Assembly: GCA_027296045.1 (NCBI GenBank)
Contig: JAPUJS010000140.1
Location: 1-10,972, forward strand
Reading direction: 5' to 3'
From: a bacterium
GTDB taxonomy: Bacteria > Latescibacterota > UBA2968
DNA: 10,972 bases
Position 1 is the first letter of the stretch. Every line of letters starts with the position of its first letter. This document shows positions 1 to 6,164 of this stretch, one piece after another. The notes under the pieces were generated by a model. It made no database searches, had not been told where the DNA came from, and saw nothing but the letters and a program-made list of their open reading frames with translations. The translations under genes and the position numbers were made by a program.

Positions 1-1099
1 AGACCGTTCGACCCTGCTCACACACCTTGCCGACTGTGAAAGCCAGGTACAAAAAGCCGGCCCAAAAAAACAAGCCGCTCGAAAAAAACCTGGCATGGGT
101 CGCATTCCCTATCGCATCGCCCCCCTCTCCCCAACGCCGGAGAACACGCCACCTCCGATTGCCCAGAAAATCCGTTCGTCCAAACTCCCCGCCTGGGCAC
201 TTTTCTGGGCCAACAGCCATCGCACCCTGCACGATATTGCAAACGCCCTCTCGGCCGAACACAACAAAGAGATCACCCCGGAACAGGTAACCACCTATTT
301 TGAAGCCCACGAACAGCTCGGATACGCCCGGCTCATTGCCCCCGAAGACCGCATCACAAAAACCCGTTTGATCAAAGACCTGAAAGCCCTGGGTCTGCAA
401 AACGGCATGGATGTGATGGTCCACAGCGCCCTGTCCAAAGTCGGCTACATCGCCGGTGGCCCCAGCACCCTCATCGACGCACTCCTTTCGGTGATTGGCA
501 AACGAGGCACTTTGATGATGCCCTCCTTCAACCACCGATCCGCCCGCGTCTACAACCCCGCCGTCACCCCCACCACCAATGGGGCTCTGCCCGATGCATT
601 CTGGCGCCGACCCGATGTGGTCCGAAGTTTGCAACCCACACACGCGCTTGCCGCAACCGGCCCCAAAGCCGAGGCCCTTTTGCACAACCACCTGCAAACC
701 GGCCTCTGGACCGCAGAAAGCCCTCTTGCCCGCTTCATTCACGGAGGCGGTTATATTCTCTCCGTTGGCGTAGACCACAACAGCAGCACGGCCTATCACG
801 TTGCCGAAATCTCCGTGCCGTGTGGTTGCATCGACCCTTTCGGCACCACCGATCGGGTCGTCATGCCCGATGGAACCGTGCAGAAAGTCCAGGGCCTCGC
901 CTTTCGAAATAGCACATGTCCGGTGCCGCCGGGCAAACTCAACGAAACCCTCAACAGGCGCAAGCTGCAACAAAAAGGCAAAGTCGGCAATGCTCCAACC
1001 ACCCTCGTCAAGGCACTGGACCTCTGGAAAGTCAGACGACAGCACTTAAAAAACGCCTGTCCAACCTGCCCTATAAAACCCCGATACGAAACGAAATAA
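1..1099 (+). CDS. AAC(3)-family N-acetyltransferase, C-terminal part of a longer gene (5' end outside window)
   Basis: The frame is open from base 2 with no stop. The first ATG (base 95) has no Shine-Dalgarno sequence, so the true start probably lies left of the window. Counting from that ATG, residues about 31-84 look like a winged helix (LPAWALFWANSHRTLHDIA, then a helix ending YFEAHEQLGYARLI). Residues about 88-318 match the AAC(3) (Antibiotic_NAT) fold: VMVHSALSKVG, GGPSTLIDALL, GTLMMPSF, the PTH motif (H183), ESPLARF and the YHVAE segment. Known members acetylate the 3-amino group of aminoglycosides with acetyl-CoA, but many chromosomal ones act on other amines, so the substrate is unknown. 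The protein ends in a Cys-containing tail (CPTCPIKPRY). The next gene is convergent, 65 bp away, with no convincing terminator between. The fold call is firm; the nature of the N-terminal part is inference. Confidence 0.82.
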   Translation, partial: DRSTLLTHLADCESQVQKAGPKKQAARKKPGMGRIPYRIAPLSPTPENTPPPIAQKIRSSKLPAWALFWANSHRTLHDIANALSAEHNKEITPEQVTTYFEAHEQLGYARLIAPEDRITKTRLIKDLKALGLQNGMDVMVHSALSKVGYIAGGPSTLIDALLSVIGKRGTLMMPSFNHRSARVYNPAVTPTTNGALPDAFWRRPDVVRSLQPTHALAATGPKAEALLHNHLQTGLWTAESPLARFIHGGGYILSVGVDHNSSTAYHVAEISVPCGCIDPFGTTDRVVMPDGTVQKVQGLAFRNSTCPVPPGKLNETLNRRKLQQKGKVGNAPTTLVKALDLWKVRRQHLKNACPTCPIKPRYETK

Positions 1100-1164
1100 C
1101 CCGGTGAAAACCGACTAATCTCAAAATACCTTAAACGGCCCCAATACACGATTGTGCCAATCCT

Positions 1165-2883
1165 CTAAATCCCATCTCGTGCACACCGAAACCCCACCGT
1201 ATAATCCGGAAACGTATCGGGTGCGTAGGACAACCGGTTGGGCCCCCGGTGGATGAGCGACGTCTGGTCTGCCCAGGATCCCCCGCGCAAAACCTTGCCC
1301 GACCCCCAGCCTGGTCGGCGAGGAACTACCTCTTGAACATGGTTGAGCGGGTCCACCGTAAAGCCCTGGCTATAAAAATCATGGGCATACCAGTCGGCCA
1401 CCCACTCCCACACATTGCCTGACATATCCATGACGCCATAAGGACTCGCCCCGGCGGGTTTGGACCCTACCGGCCAGGTACTTTCCCGCCCACATCCATC
1501 CCCTCCATCGTCCATCACGATCTGATCACACGTCGCCTGCTCGTCACCCCAGGGATAGCGCTGTCCACTTGTCCCTCGTGCTGCCTTTTCCCATTCCGCC
1601 TCGGTCGGCAATCGCTTGCCTTCCCATTTACAAAACCGATCCGCATCCACCCAGTTGATACAGTTGATCGGATGGTTTGCCCGTTCCTCCCGAAAACCCC
1701 AGTTACAATAGGTGGCTTCAATCCCGTGTTGAAACCCCGCCCCACCACTGTGAGGCTCAGGACACACACCCGCCTCCACACATTTTCGATACCGATCAAC
1801 GGTCACCTCGTATTTGTCCAGATAAAAAGTGCTTACCTGAATCTGCCGAACCGGCATTTCATCGCTGTCCCCGTCTGTGGCACCCATCATAAATGGCCCT
1901 CCAGGAATGCGAATCATTTCGGGTTCCCGAAGTGTCTGATCAAACGGTATTTCATTTTCCGCCACACGGGCCGCCCTGTTTCTGTCCATCCAATCCATTA
2001 AAGGTGCTACCGCTGCTTCGATGGATGTGGCCATCGGATCTACAGGGAGCCCCTCAAGCACCCGGTCCGATTTCACACACCGAAACCCGATATAAGCATA
2101 CCAGCGCATAGGTTTGAATCGAAACCGGTTAAAAGTTTGTGAAACCACCCACGGCCACGAATAATACCAGGAATTTCCCCGCAGCACCTTAAAAGGGACC
2201 GACGCTGTATTCACAGGGTTTTCAAATGCCTGCCGTCGATAATAATCCAGCTCGTATCCATCGGCCACCCACTCCCACACATTGCCAACCATATCCATGG
2301 CCCCGTAAGGACTGGCCCCAGTGGGTTTGGACCCGACCGGCCAGGTACTCTGTTCACCACACCCCAACCCGGCCGTTCCCGTTATAGCGTGATCGCACTC
2401 TGCCCAATGGTTGCCCCAGGGATAGACTCGCCCATCCACGCCCCGTGCCGCTTTTTCCCATTCGGCCTCGGTTGGCAATCGCTTGCCCGCCCAGCTACAA
2501 TATCGATTTGCATCCGCCCAGCTAATACAATTGATCGGATGGTCATCCCGACCGCTGACATCCCCGTTGCACGCACCACCTGTAGCCGGTTCGGAACAGA
2601 CTCCCGCAAGTACACAATCTCGATATTCAGAAACAGTAACTTCAAATTTATCAATAAAATAATGATCCACATACACGGTATGCAACGGACGAGCTTCTTC
2701 TTCCCCATCGTCCGATCCTATAAAAAAGGATCCGGCACCAACCTCCACCATTGCCGTTGGTCTGCCCGAAGGCAAAACCTCCTGAATTTCGACCGGAGAC
2801 GAAGGATCTAAAGAAAACGAACGCCCACATCCCAAGATCGCAAACGGCATCCAAAGACAGCAAAAGAGCCTTTGAAAAAACAT
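1165..2883 (-). CDS. Lipoprotein with two tandem FGE-sulfatase (SUMF1-like) domains, catalytically dead
   Basis: 572 residues. The N-terminus is an SPII signal with lipobox I16-L17-G18-C19, so the protein should be lipid-anchored in the envelope. Two FGE-sulfatase domains follow, about residues 44-272 and 322-570. Each carries the family hallmarks: (G)xFxxGSxDG/GATDGD near the start, DKFEVTV/DKYEVTV, HPINCI, GKRLPTEAEWEKAARG, YPWG, WPVGSKP, GNVWEWVAD, VLRGxSW and a final GFRC. True formylglycine-generating enzymes need two copper-binding cysteines between the GGS and GFRC motifs. Neither domain has a cysteine there, so sulfatase activation is unlikely, and a structural or ligand-binding role is my inference. 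Each domain keeps other cysteines (for example CVEAGVCPEP, CGRESTW) that could form disulfides. A GAGG element sits about 10 nt before the ATG. The two halves are so alike that an internal duplication is evident. Confidence 0.9.
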   Translation of the reverse strand: MFFQRLFCCLWMPFAILGCGRSFSLDPSSPVEIQEVLPSGRPTAMVEVGAGSFFIGSDDGEEEARPLHTVYVDHYFIDKFEVTVSEYRDCVLAGVCSEPATGGACNGDVSGRDDHPINCISWADANRYCSWAGKRLPTEAEWEKAARGVDGRVYPWGNHWAECDHAITGTAGLGCGEQSTWPVGSKPTGASPYGAMDMVGNVWEWVADGYELDYYRRQAFENPVNTASVPFKVLRGNSWYYSWPWVVSQTFNRFRFKPMRWYAYIGFRCVKSDRVLEGLPVDPMATSIEAAVAPLMDWMDRNRAARVAENEIPFDQTLREPEMIRIPGGPFMMGATDGDSDEMPVRQIQVSTFYLDKYEVTVDRYRKCVEAGVCPEPHSGGAGFQHGIEATYCNWGFREERANHPINCINWVDADRFCKWEGKRLPTEAEWEKAARGTSGQRYPWGDEQATCDQIVMDDGGDGCGRESTWPVGSKPAGASPYGVMDMSGNVWEWVADWYAHDFYSQGFTVDPLNHVQEVVPRRPGWGSGKVLRGGSWADQTSLIHRGPNRLSYAPDTFPDYTVGFRCARDGI

Positions 2884-2956
2884 AACAAACAGCCCTCAAT
2901 CTAAATCCCAAAACCCACGGAATAACAAATGGATAGGTCGATTCAAAACCCTGAAA

Positions 2957-2974
2957 CCCCTTGACAACAAGGGG
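2957..2974 (-). terminator. Hairpin between the truncated btuF-like gene and the FGE lipoprotein
   Basis: A perfect 7-bp stem (CCCCTTG/CAAGGGG) closes a 4-base loop. Read on the minus strand it is followed by TTTC and, a few bases later, TTTT, so it resembles a weak intrinsic terminator for transcription arriving from the btuF-like gene. The T tract is interrupted, so efficiency is doubtful. No clear sigma-70 promoter for the lipoprotein gene was seen in the rest of the 2884-3026 gap. Confidence 0.4.
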
Positions 2975-3026
2975 GATAACCGTTCACAGGTTTCTTACCA
3001 TCTTTAACTTTCAATTTGCAATACCT

Positions 3027-3656
3027 TCAGGACGAGTGCTCACCTGTCGTCCCGAAGAGGTTGACGCCTCCTGCCATCTCCACCTGCTCCGGCAGCCAGT
3101 TCCCAGCGGCCATCAACGGCTCAATCCACTCGATACAGACAACCGAAGGACGTTCCTGAAGCACCCGAGTCGCCGCCTCAATATCAGATATCCTTTGCTT
3201 TAGATCCGCCACGAGGTCAGCCCCTTCCGCCGGCACCCCCAGAGCTTCCGCTACCCGGCCGATATCCTCCCAAACATCCGCAAGACAGGTCGCCTCCAGG
3301 GAAACCATCTGGGGCTTCGAGTCCAACCACGCACAAACCACTGACTCGACCTCCTGCAAACTCACCGCACAGACCTCACACTGGGCTTGGGTCACAATCA
3401 CATCGGGACGGAGCTGCCGCAACCGATCGGCATCCACTCGGTACACCGACACGGCCTCTTGAAGAATCGCCTTCACCCGCTGTTCGATCTCATAGCTTGT
3501 ACCGTCCAGATCGAACTTCGGTTCTGTGCACACTGGCAACTGTCGAACCGATGTCGGGAAATCGCACTCGTGCGAGCGCCCCACCAGGTCATCTTCAAAT
3601 CCGAGCACTGCCACGATCTCCGTCGCACTGGGAATCAAAGACACAATTCTCGGCAT
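3027..3656 (-). CDS. Cobalamin-binding protein (BtuF/TroA-like), C-terminally truncated
   Basis: 209 residues, close to the signal-less cobalamin-binding proteins of the periplasmic-binding (TroA/BtuF) superfamily. Visible family motifs are IVSLIPSATEIVAVLG (4-19), LVGRSHECDFP (24-34), LPVCTEPK (40-47), the TQAQCEVCAVS patch (89-99), DVWEDIGRVAEALGV (128-141) and EWIEPLMAAGNWLPEQVEMAGG (176-197). Relatives continue past the last motif (GxHSPW...) for a C-terminal lobe. Here the reading ends at GEHSS and a TGA. The codon where family members have Trp is the stop, and the bases beyond do not resume the family sequence in the frames I read. The C-terminal lobe is therefore missing and the gene is probably non-functional. 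A GGAG element 8 nt before the ATG supports this start. The stop of an upstream remnant lies one base before the ATG. Confidence 0.8.
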   Translation of the reverse strand: MPRIVSLIPSATEIVAVLGFEDDLVGRSHECDFPTSVRQLPVCTEPKFDLDGTSYEIEQRVKAILQEAVSVYRVDADRLRQLRPDVIVTQAQCEVCAVSLQEVESVVCAWLDSKPQMVSLEATCLADVWEDIGRVAEALGVPAEGADLVADLKQRISDIEAATRVLQERPSVVCIEWIEPLMAAGNWLPEQVEMAGGVNLFGTTGEHSS

Positions 3657-3657
3657 A

Positions 3658-3789
3658 TTACTGTCTCCAGATCAGGTTGTATTTGGGGTCAATCATCTGC
3701 TGGCCATTGTGGTCGGGATGGCCCAGAACAGGTCCTGCAAAGGACGCCACATCCCATCTCGGACCTTCGATTTTATGCTTTGGCAGCAA
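3658..3789 (-). pseudogene. 3' remnant of an unidentified gene upstream of the btuF-like gene
   Basis: The minus-strand frame that stops one base before the btuF-like ATG (TAATATG) is open back to about 3891 and has protein-like composition near its end: LLPKHKIEGPRWDVASF, then GPVLGHPDH and IDPKYNLIWRQ. I set the left limit of the credible part at a TTG codon (3789), since no ATG and no ribosome site is present. The tight junction with the next gene suggests this was the end of a co-transcribed gene. I do not recognise the family. One copy of the 19-bp repeat lies inside it and encodes GHPDHN. Confidence 0.25.
3707..3725. repeat. 19-bp direct repeat, copy 1
   Basis: This 19-mer, ending GTCGGGATGGCCCA, recurs exactly and in the same orientation at 4102-4120, 395 bp away. 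It lies inside the coding remnant upstream of the btuF-like gene. The pair could be a trace of duplication or recombination. Confidence 0.75.
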
Positions 3790-3937
3790 GATAATGTGCG
3801 CAGGAGGGAAATGCAAGGCGAGCGGCCACCGATGAGACGATAGGAGAGGGTCTGTTGGCGGACGAGTCAGCAGGGCAGAAAGAAAAAGGGGTCAGCCCGA
3901 AGGCCAGCCCCGTCCTACAGCCGATCTGCCTACACGT

Positions 3938-4121
3938 TCAACCTTCCTGTGCCTCTTTCTCCAGGTCCCACAATATCGCCAATTTGATGTCTACCGCGTC
4001 CTGCAGCCGGTCCCTTTCCCATCTCAGTTCACGCACACCTCTGGCAACGATCACGATCACCCCGTAGCGGACCACCAGCCACGCAGTCAGGACACCGGTC
4101 CTTGTGGTCGGGATGGCCCAT
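3938..4121 (-). pseudogene. Small Cys-rich (zinc-ribbon-like) ORF followed out of frame by a helical peptide
   Basis: An ATG at 4121 opens a 30-codon frame, MGHPDHKDRCPDC then LRGDRDRCQRCA, with two CxxC pairs as in a small zinc ribbon. It stops with TGA at 4029. The adjacent frame then carries a charged, amphipathic stretch (RELRWERDRLQDAVDIK, then LAILWDLEKEAQEG) to a stop at 3938. The second part could begin at a GTG (4036) overlapping the first stop. Either the two were one protein broken by a frameshift, or they are two tiny overlapping genes. The start region coincides with copy 2 of the 19-bp repeat and has no good ribosome site. The family is unknown and chance is possible. Confidence 0.25.
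4102..4120. repeat. 19-bp direct repeat, copy 2
   Basis: Exact copy of the 3707-3725 sequence. Read on the minus strand it supplies the codons right after an ATG (GHPDHK), whereas the first copy sits inside a different remnant. Recombination between copies would delete 395 bp. Confidence 0.75.
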
Positions 4122-4178
4122 CAACGGGAGAGTGTGGAATGCAATTCGACTTCTCTGTGCGTCTGTGGCACAAATCCC

Positions 4179-4361
4179 CTATAGAACGCCATAGAACAGC
4201 GCCCATTTTATCTCCACACCTCGCCACAACTCCGACACTTCATCACGATCAACGCGATGACCCAGCACACGCCAGGCATCGAGGTTATACAGTCGTATCA
4301 GGTCTTCGGTGAGTTGACGACGCAAGCGATCCTGAACAGTTTGTGGGGGCGTCTCAAGCAT
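4179..4361 (-). CDS. Hypothetical 60-residue protein
   Basis: I chose the ATG at 4361 because GAAAGGCGAG lies just before it. The same frame stays open further upstream into the tRNA-like sequence, which is unlikely to be coding. The product (MLETPPQTVQDRLRRQLTED, then LIRLYNLDAWRVLGHRVDR, ending WALFYGVL) is soluble, rich in charged residues and probably helical. No family recognised. It lies between the tRNA-like sequence and the Cys-rich remnant on the same strand, so it may be cargo or debris of an integrated element. Confidence 0.4.
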   Translation of the reverse strand: MLETPPQTVQDRLRRQLTEDLIRLYNLDAWRVLGHRVDRDEVSELWRGVEIKWALFYGVL

Positions 4362-4400
4362 TATCTCGCCTTTCTGTCGGATGAAGTCTTTGAGGCAAAT

Positions 4401-4498
4401 TGGCAGAGGCACGGGACTCGAACCCGATGCGGTTTCCCGCACTCCAAGGCTTCATGGTTCACCTCGGCGAGCCACCTTGGCTCGGTCACCCCCTACCA
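4401..4498 (-). tRNA. Degenerate tRNA-Ser-like sequence
   Basis: Read on the minus strand, the 3' half is tRNA-like: a long variable arm TGCGG-GAAA-CCGCA as in class II tRNAs, a T arm CGGG-TTCGAGT-CCCG, and a terminal CCA at 4401-4403. The 5' part (GGTAGGGGGTGACCGAGCC) resembles the start of tRNA-Ser. The middle does not fit. The D loop is shortened, about a dozen extra bases lie before the variable arm, the best anticodon stem (CCGAGG/CCTTGG) closes a 12-base loop, and the normal acceptor pairing is imperfect. I infer a decayed or rearranged tRNA-Ser gene rather than a working one. tRNA 3' ends are common integration sites, which fits the debris next to it. Confidence 0.5.
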
Positions 4499-4516
4499 TT
4501 CAATGCCCGAAACGAA

Positions 4517-4858
4517 CTAATCTAATAACTCCTTCACAGCTCCCAATAATTGCTCTTGGCTTAATGGCTTTTCAAGTGCACGATCAGCACCATACCTTGT
4601 GGTAAGGGCAACCATATCAATCTCATCCCTGACGTCCACACCAGAGATAGCAATAATCTTGAGGGCTGGGAAATCTCTTCGAAGTTCCCGGATAACTTCC
4701 AATCCGCCTCGTTCAGGCATAAAAATATCTGTGACGACAAGATCAACAGGATCTTCGCGGAAGCGTTCCAACCCATCCTCGGCGTTTGAAGCTTCTACGA
4801 CTTCATACCCAGCCATTTCCAACATTCTGGGCGTCAAGACGTCCATTCTTAACAGCAA
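4517..4858 (-). CDS. N-terminally truncated response-regulator receiver domain, probably non-functional
   Basis: From residue 11 the frame matches a CheY-like receiver: RMLEMAGYEVVEASNAEDGL (helix 1, strand 2), DLVVTDIFMPERGG with phospho-acceptor D44, IIAISG with S72 at the Thr/Ser position, and ALEKPLS with the conserved K97. The first strand and the acidic pair (VDDE) that binds Mg2+ are absent. Upstream bases instead encode a helix-turn-helix fragment in another frame. The only starts are a TTG at 4858 and an ATG at 4846, neither with a ribosome site. No output domain follows. It is most likely the tail of a longer sensor or single-domain regulator left by a rearrangement. Confidence 0.7.
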   Translation of the reverse strand: MLLRMDVLTPRMLEMAGYEVVEASNAEDGLERFREDPVDLVVTDIFMPERGGLEVIRELRRDFPALKIIAISGVDVRDEIDMVALTTRYGADRALEKPLSQEQLLGAVKELLD

Positions 4859-4922
4859 GCCACGCTGCTTGCCGAGAACACCCTTTTCGGTTTGCTGCTT
4901 CCGGAACTGTAATCAACTCCAT
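4803..4922 (-). CDS. Excisionase-type helix-turn-helix fragment (39 residues)
   Basis: The sequence reads MELITVPEAANRKGCSRQAA, then WLAVKNGRL and VGNGWV. It fits the short DNA-binding domain of excisionase/MerR-like proteins (I-T-V-P-E-A-A, S-R-Q-A, K-x-G-R-L-x-A, V-G-x-x-W-V). Typical members are 55-75 residues, so the C-terminus is cut at the TGA, exactly where the receiver sequence takes over in the +1 frame. Expression signals are good: a GAAAGGGG ribosome site about 9 nt before the ATG and a near-consensus promoter. In phages and integrative elements such proteins direct recombination or transcription. Here it is probably the last intact 5' end of a lost gene. Confidence 0.55.
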   Translation of the reverse strand: MELITVPEAANRKGCSRQAAWLAVKNGRLDAQNVGNGWV

Positions 4923-4944
4923 TAGAAATTCCCCTTTCACTAGT

Positions 4945-4973
4945 ATTATAGCAATTTTACCCAAGTAAAGCAA
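4945..4973 (-). promoter_or_regulatory. Strong sigma-70-type promoter for the HTH fragment
   Basis: On the minus strand TTGCTT (4973-4968) and a perfect TATAAT (4950-4945) are separated by exactly 17 bp, with an extended -10 TGC before it. Transcription would start near 4938, just ahead of the GAAAGGGG ribosome site. Confidence 0.7.
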
Positions 4974-5263
4974 GATGTCCCATTTTTATATCACAAATAC
5001 CTACAAAGGACGCTGGCGTCATCGAGTTCGGCAAGCGTATTGTCGTTCCGGAAGCTGAAGAAATACCTGGCTTCTACAAAGACGCCTATCCGCCTGGAAG
5101 CTTTAAGGTTGGCACTAACTACAGCATCGAACAGGAGACTCTTATCAACCAAAGCGGGACGTGCTGCGCTCCGTCGTGGACCGGGTGGTTGTGGACCGAC
5201 CCGCGAACCGCGCAACGGCCTATATCCGGCGTATCCCGGCCACACTTAGATTTAGCAAAAACC
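4974..5263. other. Non-coding or unresolved stretch between divergent promoters
   Basis: About 290 bases with no gene I can support. Both strands are open for 70-85 codons between about 4991 and 5249, and each reading has some protein-like runs (minus: LVDKSLLFDAVVSANLK and IGVFVEARYFFSFR; plus: IVVPEAEEIPGFYKDAYPPG). None has a ribosome site or a recognisable motif, and the 5160-5250 part reads as low-complexity Gly/Pro/Arg. It may be a fragment of a lost gene, orientation uncertain. Confidence 0.3.
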
Positions 5264-5292
5264 TTGACAATGGGGGGGTATTATCGTACACT
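5264..5292 (+). promoter_or_regulatory. Sigma-70-type promoter for the UVR-protein/hflX operon
   Basis: A perfect -35 TTGACA (5264-5269), a 17-bp spacer containing seven G in a row, and TACACT (5287-5292) as -10. Predicted start near 5299 gives a leader of about 74 nt. The leader contains a small inverted repeat (GACCCACGGGTC, 5348-5359) directly before the GGAGG ribosome site (5360-5364). Confidence 0.65.
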
Positions 5293-5372
5293 CTTTTAAC
5301 TATTTCAACCCCAAAGATCTCCCCTGAACCTACCACCCATATCAAAAGACCCACGGGTCGGAGGAAACGTGA

Positions 5373-6164
5373 ATGAGTAAAGACATTCAGCCTCTCCTGG
5401 ATGCCTGGCCCTACGATGCTGGACAGCTCTGCGTGCGCAAAATCACCGGGGAAGATGGGAGTGAGAAGATCCAGCTCCGCATTGAAATGGGTATCCTTCA
5501 GATGGATGTCACCGGCCGCCCCGACGGCCAACGTCCCTACGGCTTTGAATCGCTTTTTTACTACCACCAACATCAGGCAAAAAAAGCGAAATCCAAAGAC
5601 GACAAAAAGGCTTTTGTGCTCGACCCCGAAACCTGCATGAACCTCCAGATCGAAGCCCTCCAGTACTACCACCGACGGATCAGTTTTTTGGAACTGGGCG
5701 AATACAAAAATGCCAGAGAAGATGCCCAGCGAAACCTGGACCTCTTTGACTTCGTCAAAGATTATGCAGAAGACGAAGAGGACAAACTGGCCATGGAGCA
5801 ATACCGACCATTTGTCATCGGTCATCGGGTTCGGGCAGAAGTCCTCCTGGAGTTGGAAAACGGCGACTATGATCGCGCCCTGGAACAAATCAATGGTGGC
5901 ATTGAAGAGATCCAGACCTTCTCCCAGGAATTCGACCGCCTGGACATCTTGGACGAAAACGAAGAAATTATCTTCCTACAAGAGTGGGCAGACGAAATCC
6001 GTCAGGAACGGCCCAAGTCTCCGTCCCAGGACCTCAAAGAACAGCTCAAAGAGGCCGTCGCACTCGAAGAATTTGAACGCGCAGCCATCCTTCGCGACCG
6101 GCTCCAGGATCTGGACGCCCGCAAAAGCAGGACCCCGGAGGCAAAGTCTGTCGACAATGTATGA
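5373..6164 (+). CDS. UvrB/UvrC (UVR) motif protein with TPR-like helices
   Basis: 263 residues, soluble. The conserved N-terminal part (AWPYDAG at 11-17, KIQLRIEMGILQMDVTGRPD at 32-51, GFESL at 57-61) is shared with uncharacterised UVR-motif proteins of several phyla. Residues about 92-185 form a helical array that reads as TPR-like (ALQYYHRRISFLELGEYKNA; AEVLLELENGDYDRALEQI). Residues about 220-250 are a UVR motif (LKEQLKEAVALEEFERAAIL, then RDRL), the coiled-coil hairpin by which UvrB and UvrC touch and which also occurs in McsA and ClpC. There is no nuclease or helicase domain, so this is not UvrB or UvrC. GGAGG lies 8 nt before the ATG. The stop overlaps the hflX start by 8 nt (ATGTATGA), implying translational coupling. 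The role is unknown; adaptor function in proteostasis is a guess from the motif. Confidence 0.8.
   Translation: MSKDIQPLLDAWPYDAGQLCVRKITGEDGSEKIQLRIEMGILQMDVTGRPDGQRPYGFESLFYYHQHQAKKAKSKDDKKAFVLDPETCMNLQIEALQYYHRRISFLELGEYKNAREDAQRNLDLFDFVKDYAEDEEDKLAMEQYRPFVIGHRVRAEVLLELENGDYDRALEQINGGIEEIQTFSQEFDRLDILDENEEIIFLQEWADEIRQERPKSPSQDLKEQLKEAVALEEFERAAILRDRLQDLDARKSRTPEAKSVDNV

Noticed and set aside
1..1099. Calling the AAC(3)-like protein an aminoglycoside resistance determinant
   Set aside because: Fold and motifs are clear but chromosomal members often have other substrates, and there is no mobile resistance context.
1101..1113. Small GAAA-loop hairpin (CGGT/ACCG) between the first two genes
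   Set aside because: Only a 4-bp stem and no T run, so not supported as a terminator.
1165..2883. Functional sulfatase-activating enzyme
   Set aside because: Both domains lack the catalytic cysteines and no sulfatase gene is nearby.
5710..6156. Upstream extension of the hflX reading frame
   Set aside because: It overlaps the UVR gene in another frame, its composition (Ser, Arg, Trp, Lys-rich) is that of a shadow, and HflX homology begins at 6157.
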